A DNA stretch of 64,000 bases from G963702155 sp963702155 (GTDB lineage Bacteria > Pseudomonadota > Alphaproteobacteria > Micavibrionales > Micavibrionaceae), in NCBI GenBank assembly GCA_963702155.1, contig OY969717.1:1116001-1180000 (forward strand), in the 5' to 3' direction. Positions 61,108 through 64,000 of the stretch are shown here, in pieces. The position numbers and the translations under genes were made by a program. The notes under the pieces are model-generated. The model ran no database searches. It saw nothing but the letters and a program-made list of their open reading frames with translations, and had not been told where the DNA came from. Positions within the stretch are counted from its first letter, which is position 1. Each line of letters starts with the position of its first letter.

Positions 61108-61959
61108 TTAAGAGGTTTTACGTTTTGAGCCCATACGGATCAATATTATAGATAATTCATACAACGCCATAACCGGCAGCGCCAGTATAACTTGTGAAAT
61201 AATATCCGGCGGCGTTAAAAAAGCGGCGATTATAAACGTTACGATCAACGCATATTTGCGGCCTTTTGCTAAAAAATCCGCCGTCACAATACCCGCCCGC
61301 CCTAAAAGTGTGAGCAAGACAGGAAGCTGAAAACAAAGCCCAAAGGCAAATATAAGCGTCATTATAAGATCTAGATACTCACTAACACGTGCTTCTAATT
61401 GTATGGGAAGTGCGGTTTCATTACCGCTACTTTGAAAACTTAGAAAAAATGGCAAAGCCATTGGTAATACAATATAATATACGCACGCGCCCCCTAAAAA
61501 AAACAATGCGGGCGTAGCTACAAAAAATGGCAAAAACGCGCCCTTTTCTTTTTTATATAAGCCCGGCGCAACAAACCGCCAAACCTGATACAGCAATATA
61601 GGAAACGTTAAAAATATACCTGCAAAAAACGCAACTTTTACATATGTAAAAAATGCTTCAGTAAGGCCTGTATAAATGAGGCGTTGAGAATCTTCCGACC
61701 CCATCGCATCGGCAAGCGGTTTTGCTAAAAAACTATAAATTTGATCAACAAAAAGAAAACAAATCGCCGTACCAATAATCATCACCCCCGTTACCCACAT
61801 AAGACGGCGGCGCAACTCGACCAAATGATCGGTCAACCCGCCCGCTCCAATCGTTGGTTTTATGAAGGCAATATCATCATGCATACCATGAATTTTTGCC
61901 ACATCTTCCGCGCTGGGATGCATGTGGTGTTCGGGGAAATTATGATCTTCATCGCTCAT
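61108..61959 (-). CDS. tatC: Twin-arginine translocase subunit TatC
   Basis: TatC is the membrane receptor for twin-arginine signal peptides. The start of the membrane domain (LTDHLVELRRRLMWVTGVMI) carries the conserved Glu-Leu-Arg motif, and six helices follow; FVATPALFFLGGACVYY and GLCFQLPVLLTLLGRAGIV are typical. An acidic and His-rich cytoplasmic start of about 45 residues precedes it. The total of 283 residues is normal. It overlaps tatB by four bases (ATGA). Confidence 0.96.
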   Translation of the reverse strand: MSDEDHNFPEHHMHPSAEDVAKIHGMHDDIAFIKPTIGAGGLTDHLVELRRRLMWVTGVMIIGTAICFLFVDQIYSFLAKPLADAMGSEDSQRLIYTGLTEAFFTYVKVAFFAGIFLTFPILLYQVWRFVAPGLYKKEKGAFLPFFVATPALFFLGGACVYYIVLPMALPFFLSFQSSGNETALPIQLEARVSEYLDLIMTLIFAFGLCFQLPVLLTLLGRAGIVTADFLAKGRKYALIVTFIIAAFLTPPDIISQVILALPVMALYELSIILIRMGSKRKTS

Positions 61960-62348
61960 GATATATCACGCCCCTCGCGATCAAAGTCGCCCTCGTCGGT
62001 AACAATATCCTCAAGGGCTTTTTGATCTGACGGATCAATATTTTGCGTATCCGCTACGCCCGCAACATTTAAATCCGGCGCCTCGGCCAGCCCCTCATCA
62101 TACGCCGCTTCGTCCATTTCGTGCGCTTTGATATCCGGCGCTTCAAAATTCACCTGCTTACGAATATCTTCCATGTCATGTTCACGCATAAAATCATCAA
62201 ACTGGCGCGACATTGCAAATTTCATGTAGTTGATCCTGCGCACCAGCCGGCCAAGCATCACCATAATTTTGGTAAGCTCATTTGGGCCGAGCACAACCAC
62301 AGCCATAGCCATAATCAATAATAATTCAGGAAATCCAAAATCAAGCAT
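61956..62348 (-). CDS. tatB: Twin-arginine translocase subunit TatB
   Basis: TatB forms the receptor complex with TatC. The single N-terminal helix MLDFGFPELLLIMAMAVVVL with the conserved Glu8 and the Gly-Pro hinge (LGPNELTKIM) is followed by an amphipathic helix and an acidic tail (DPSDQKALEDIVTDEGDFDR). At 130 residues it is of usual length. It lies between tatA and tatC in the typical order. Confidence 0.93.
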   Translation of the reverse strand: MLDFGFPELLLIMAMAVVVLGPNELTKIMVMLGRLVRRINYMKFAMSRQFDDFMREHDMEDIRKQVNFEAPDIKAHEMDEAAYDEGLAEAPDLNVAGVADTQNIDPSDQKALEDIVTDEGDFDREGRDIS

Positions 62349-62367
62349 GTTTTAAAAATAAAGGGGA

Positions 62368-62628
62368 TTAAGCCTTGTCTTTCTGGCTTTCTGTCACCGC
62401 GGCGGGTGCTTGGGAGGCAGGTTTTTGATCCGCCGTAATCGCGGCTCTCTTTGTATCTTGAGCAGATTTCTGCGCGTTTGCAGTGTCCGCATCATCCTCG
62501 TTCAGCCCCTTTTTAAAACTGCGAATGCCCTTCGCCAGATTTTCGGCAATCATAGGTACGCGGCTTGCGCCAAACAAAAAGAAAATAAGCAAAACAACAA
62601 TCAAAATTTGTAACGGGCCGGGTGCCAT
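62368..62628 (-). CDS. tatA: Twin-arginine translocase subunit TatA
   Basis: TatA polymerises to form the transport path. The short helix (LQILIVVLLIFFLFGASRVP) is followed by the FGxxRVP hinge and an amphipathic helix (MIAENLAKGIRSFKKGLNED), both hallmarks. The tail is Ala/Gln/Lys-rich. At 86 residues the length is normal. It follows scpB by 15 bases, a placement conserved in alphaproteobacteria. Confidence 0.95.
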   Translation of the reverse strand: MAPGPLQILIVVLLIFFLFGASRVPMIAENLAKGIRSFKKGLNEDDADTANAQKSAQDTKRAAITADQKPASQAPAAVTESQKDKA

Positions 62629-62643
62629 ATCAATGCTCCTTTA

Positions 62644-63348
62644 TTAAGCGGTCTTTTCCAAAATTTCATCTTTATCATACGCCGCTTCTGCCGCGCTGTC
62701 TCCCCTTAATTCGGCCTCATTCAGTTCATTATTTTCAGGCTCGGTATCCGCGACCTCATCCTGAGCGTCCTGCCCGCGGAACAAATCCCCCGTAGGTACG
62801 GTTTCAATCGCTGGCCTGCGGTCGAGCAACCCCGATGCTCTCAAATCATCCATACCCGGCAAATCCATAAGAGATTCCAAGGAAAAATGATCTAAAAATG
62901 TCGGAGTACTAACCCAGGTCAGCGGACGGCCGGGGCTTTCCCGGCGCCGCCCCGGTTTAATCCATCCAGCCTCAATCAATAAATCCAACGTGCCGCGATG
63001 GGTCGCAACCCCGCGAATATTCTCAATTTCCGCCCGCGTAACAGGTTGGTGATAGGCAATAATAGCAAGCGTTTCCATAGCAGCGCGACTTAATTTCTTT
63101 TGCACATCCTGCTCTAACGACAAAGAATCCGACAAATCCGGCGCAGTACGAAACGCCCATAGACCGTCCGCATGATGCAAGACAACGCCGCGCCCCTCAT
63201 AATCAGACTGCAACGCAAGCAAAACCCCGCCCACATCCACATCATCAGGCATATAGCCATGCAAATCCCGCGTATTAAGCGGCGCGGGCGCTGCGAATAA
63301 CAAGGCTTCGATCAACCGTTTATGATCCTCATGTATAAAATCGCTCAT
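62644..63348 (-). CDS. scpB: Segregation and condensation protein B
   Basis: ScpB is the winged-helix partner of the SMC-ScpA complex that compacts and segregates the chromosome. The family motifs are visible: IEALLFAAPAPLNTRDL at the start, the typical RAAMETLAIIAYHQPVTRAE (about residue 90), IRGVATHRGTLDLLIEAGWI, and GRPLTWVSTPTFLDHF. The acidic C-terminal 60 residues are a variable tail. The total of 234 residues is normal. It is nine bases downstream of scpA and ahead of tatA. Confidence 0.94.
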   Translation of the reverse strand: MSDFIHEDHKRLIEALLFAAPAPLNTRDLHGYMPDDVDVGGVLLALQSDYEGRGVVLHHADGLWAFRTAPDLSDSLSLEQDVQKKLSRAAMETLAIIAYHQPVTRAEIENIRGVATHRGTLDLLIEAGWIKPGRRRESPGRPLTWVSTPTFLDHFSLESLMDLPGMDDLRASGLLDRRPAIETVPTGDLFRGQDAQDEVADTEPENNELNEAELRGDSAAEAAYDKDEILEKTA

Positions 63349-63357
63349 TTATTATCC

Positions 63358-64000
63358 TTACCCCCCTGCTACGTTTGCTTCGACCTTTGCACCCGTCTCG
63401 GCGCCCGCATCACTACGCGCGCGCATATAAATCGGACGAAACAAACCGTCTTGTTTAAATTCAACCCTGCCTTGTTTTGCCAGCTCAAGCGCCGCCGTCA
63501 ATGTCGAGGCCAAGGTTGAGCGACCATAAAGCTTGTCAGGCAAATCATCCGGCAAAAAACTGCTAAGCGTTGCCCAAACACTGTCCATACCCTTGCGCGG
63601 CAATTGCCCCAGCATACGGGTAAGCCGATCCATTGCATTATCTGCCGACATTAACCGGAATTCTGGCAAATCATAATGGCTATCCTCTTCACGTTTTTTG
63701 ATATCGCCATATGTTTTAAGCAAATCAAAAAGCCCGACCTGCCAGCGTGTCTGCGTTTTAATGCTAATCCCCTCCGGCGTGCCGCGCGCATAAACGCCCC
63801 GCCCCAATTGAGGCAAAGCTTGTAACGCTTCCGCCGCCTTTTGCATCGCCTCAAGCCGTCTAAGCTGAAATTGGAGTGCTTCGGCCATCTCCTCGGCAGT
63901 ATGCTGGGTTTCATCCTGCTCATCCGGAGGCAATAAAAGCCGTGATTTCAAATACGCAAGCCACGCCGCCGTCACTAGATATTCTGCCGCTAGCTCCAGA
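63358..64000 (-). CDS. scpA: Segregation and condensation protein A, 5' end outside window
   Basis: ScpA is the kleisin that bridges the SMC heads. The frame is open up to base 64000 (LELAAEYLVTAAWLAYLKS), so the N-terminal part is missing; the internal GTG at 63975 is not the real start. The visible part has the family motif AAEYLVTAAWLAYLKSRLLL and the C-terminal winged helix (FLPDDLPDKLYGRSTLASTL, then AALELAKQGRVEFKQDGLF). It is directly upstream of scpB. Confidence 0.92.
   Translation of the reverse strand, partial: LELAAEYLVTAAWLAYLKSRLLLPPDEQDETQHTAEEMAEALQFQLRRLEAMQKAAEALQALPQLGRGVYARGTPEGISIKTQTRWQVGLFDLLKTYGDIKKREEDSHYDLPEFRLMSADNAMDRLTRMLGQLPRKGMDSVWATLSSFLPDDLPDKLYGRSTLASTLTAALELAKQGRVEFKQDGLFRPIYMRARSDAGAETGAKVEANVAGG

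Overview
The window is a chromosomal segment of an alphaproteobacterium. The evidence is the set and order of housekeeping genes: the F1 ATPase operon atpHAGDC, priA next to a transaldolase-like gene, DUF484-xerC, lpdA, sucB, sucA, sucD, sucC, mdh, zapE, tatCBA and scpBA, all of alphaproteobacterial type. The DNA is moderately AT-rich in genes and strongly AT-rich between them. A Micavibrio-like or Rhodospirillales-like lineage would fit, but the sequence alone does not settle the genus. No rRNA, tRNA, insertion sequence or CRISPR array was seen.

Layout. 1-8.9 kb is accessory: a truncated membrane-anchored protein, an XRE regulator, a membrane-anchored coiled coil with four 21-residue repeats, several small secreted, lipoprotein or membrane proteins, a GNAT acetyltransferase, thiamine pyrophosphokinase and a trio of lipoproteins. 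8.9-21.7 kb holds uvrB, lysS, a nitroreductase, a DinG/XPD-type helicase, the complete p-aminobenzoate set pabB-pabA-pabC and a LOG-family protein. 21.8-28.2 kb is the F1 ATPase operon, interrupted by a PAP2 phosphatase (between atpG and atpD) and an amphi-Trp protein (between atpD and atpC). 28.3-31.5 kb has two TraX-family membrane proteins flanking a membrane-bound spermidine-synthase-like protein. 31.6-37.8 kb has priA, fsa/tal, DUF484 and xerC with small genes between them.

37.8-58.3 kb carries the TCA genes lpdA, sucB, sucA, sucD, sucC and mdh on the minus strand. They are not the compact operon usual in this class but are separated by a tandem deaminase with a dead second domain, a quinone oxidoreductase, two tandem paralogs, CreD, a DUF2059 protein and a plus-strand cluster. 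As given, sucA is broken by seven single-base indels between about 43.5 and 45.0 kb, while its protein sequence is otherwise well preserved. 58.5-64 kb returns to DUF2336, zapE, tatCBA, scpB and scpA (cut by the window end).

The best candidate for an undescribed system is the plus-strand cluster at 51.9-57.4 kb between sucC and mdh. It encodes a long coiled-coil protein, a small protein with the same C-terminal tail (NNxxGGMA-like), a fused GH108-like muramidase and M23 endopeptidase without a signal peptide, and an exported lytic transglycosylase. It has a perfect CRP-type operator upstream, a consensus sigma-70 promoter in the middle and strong terminators. It looks like a regulated peptidoglycan-cutting module; its target (own wall, prey or competitor) cannot be read from the sequence.
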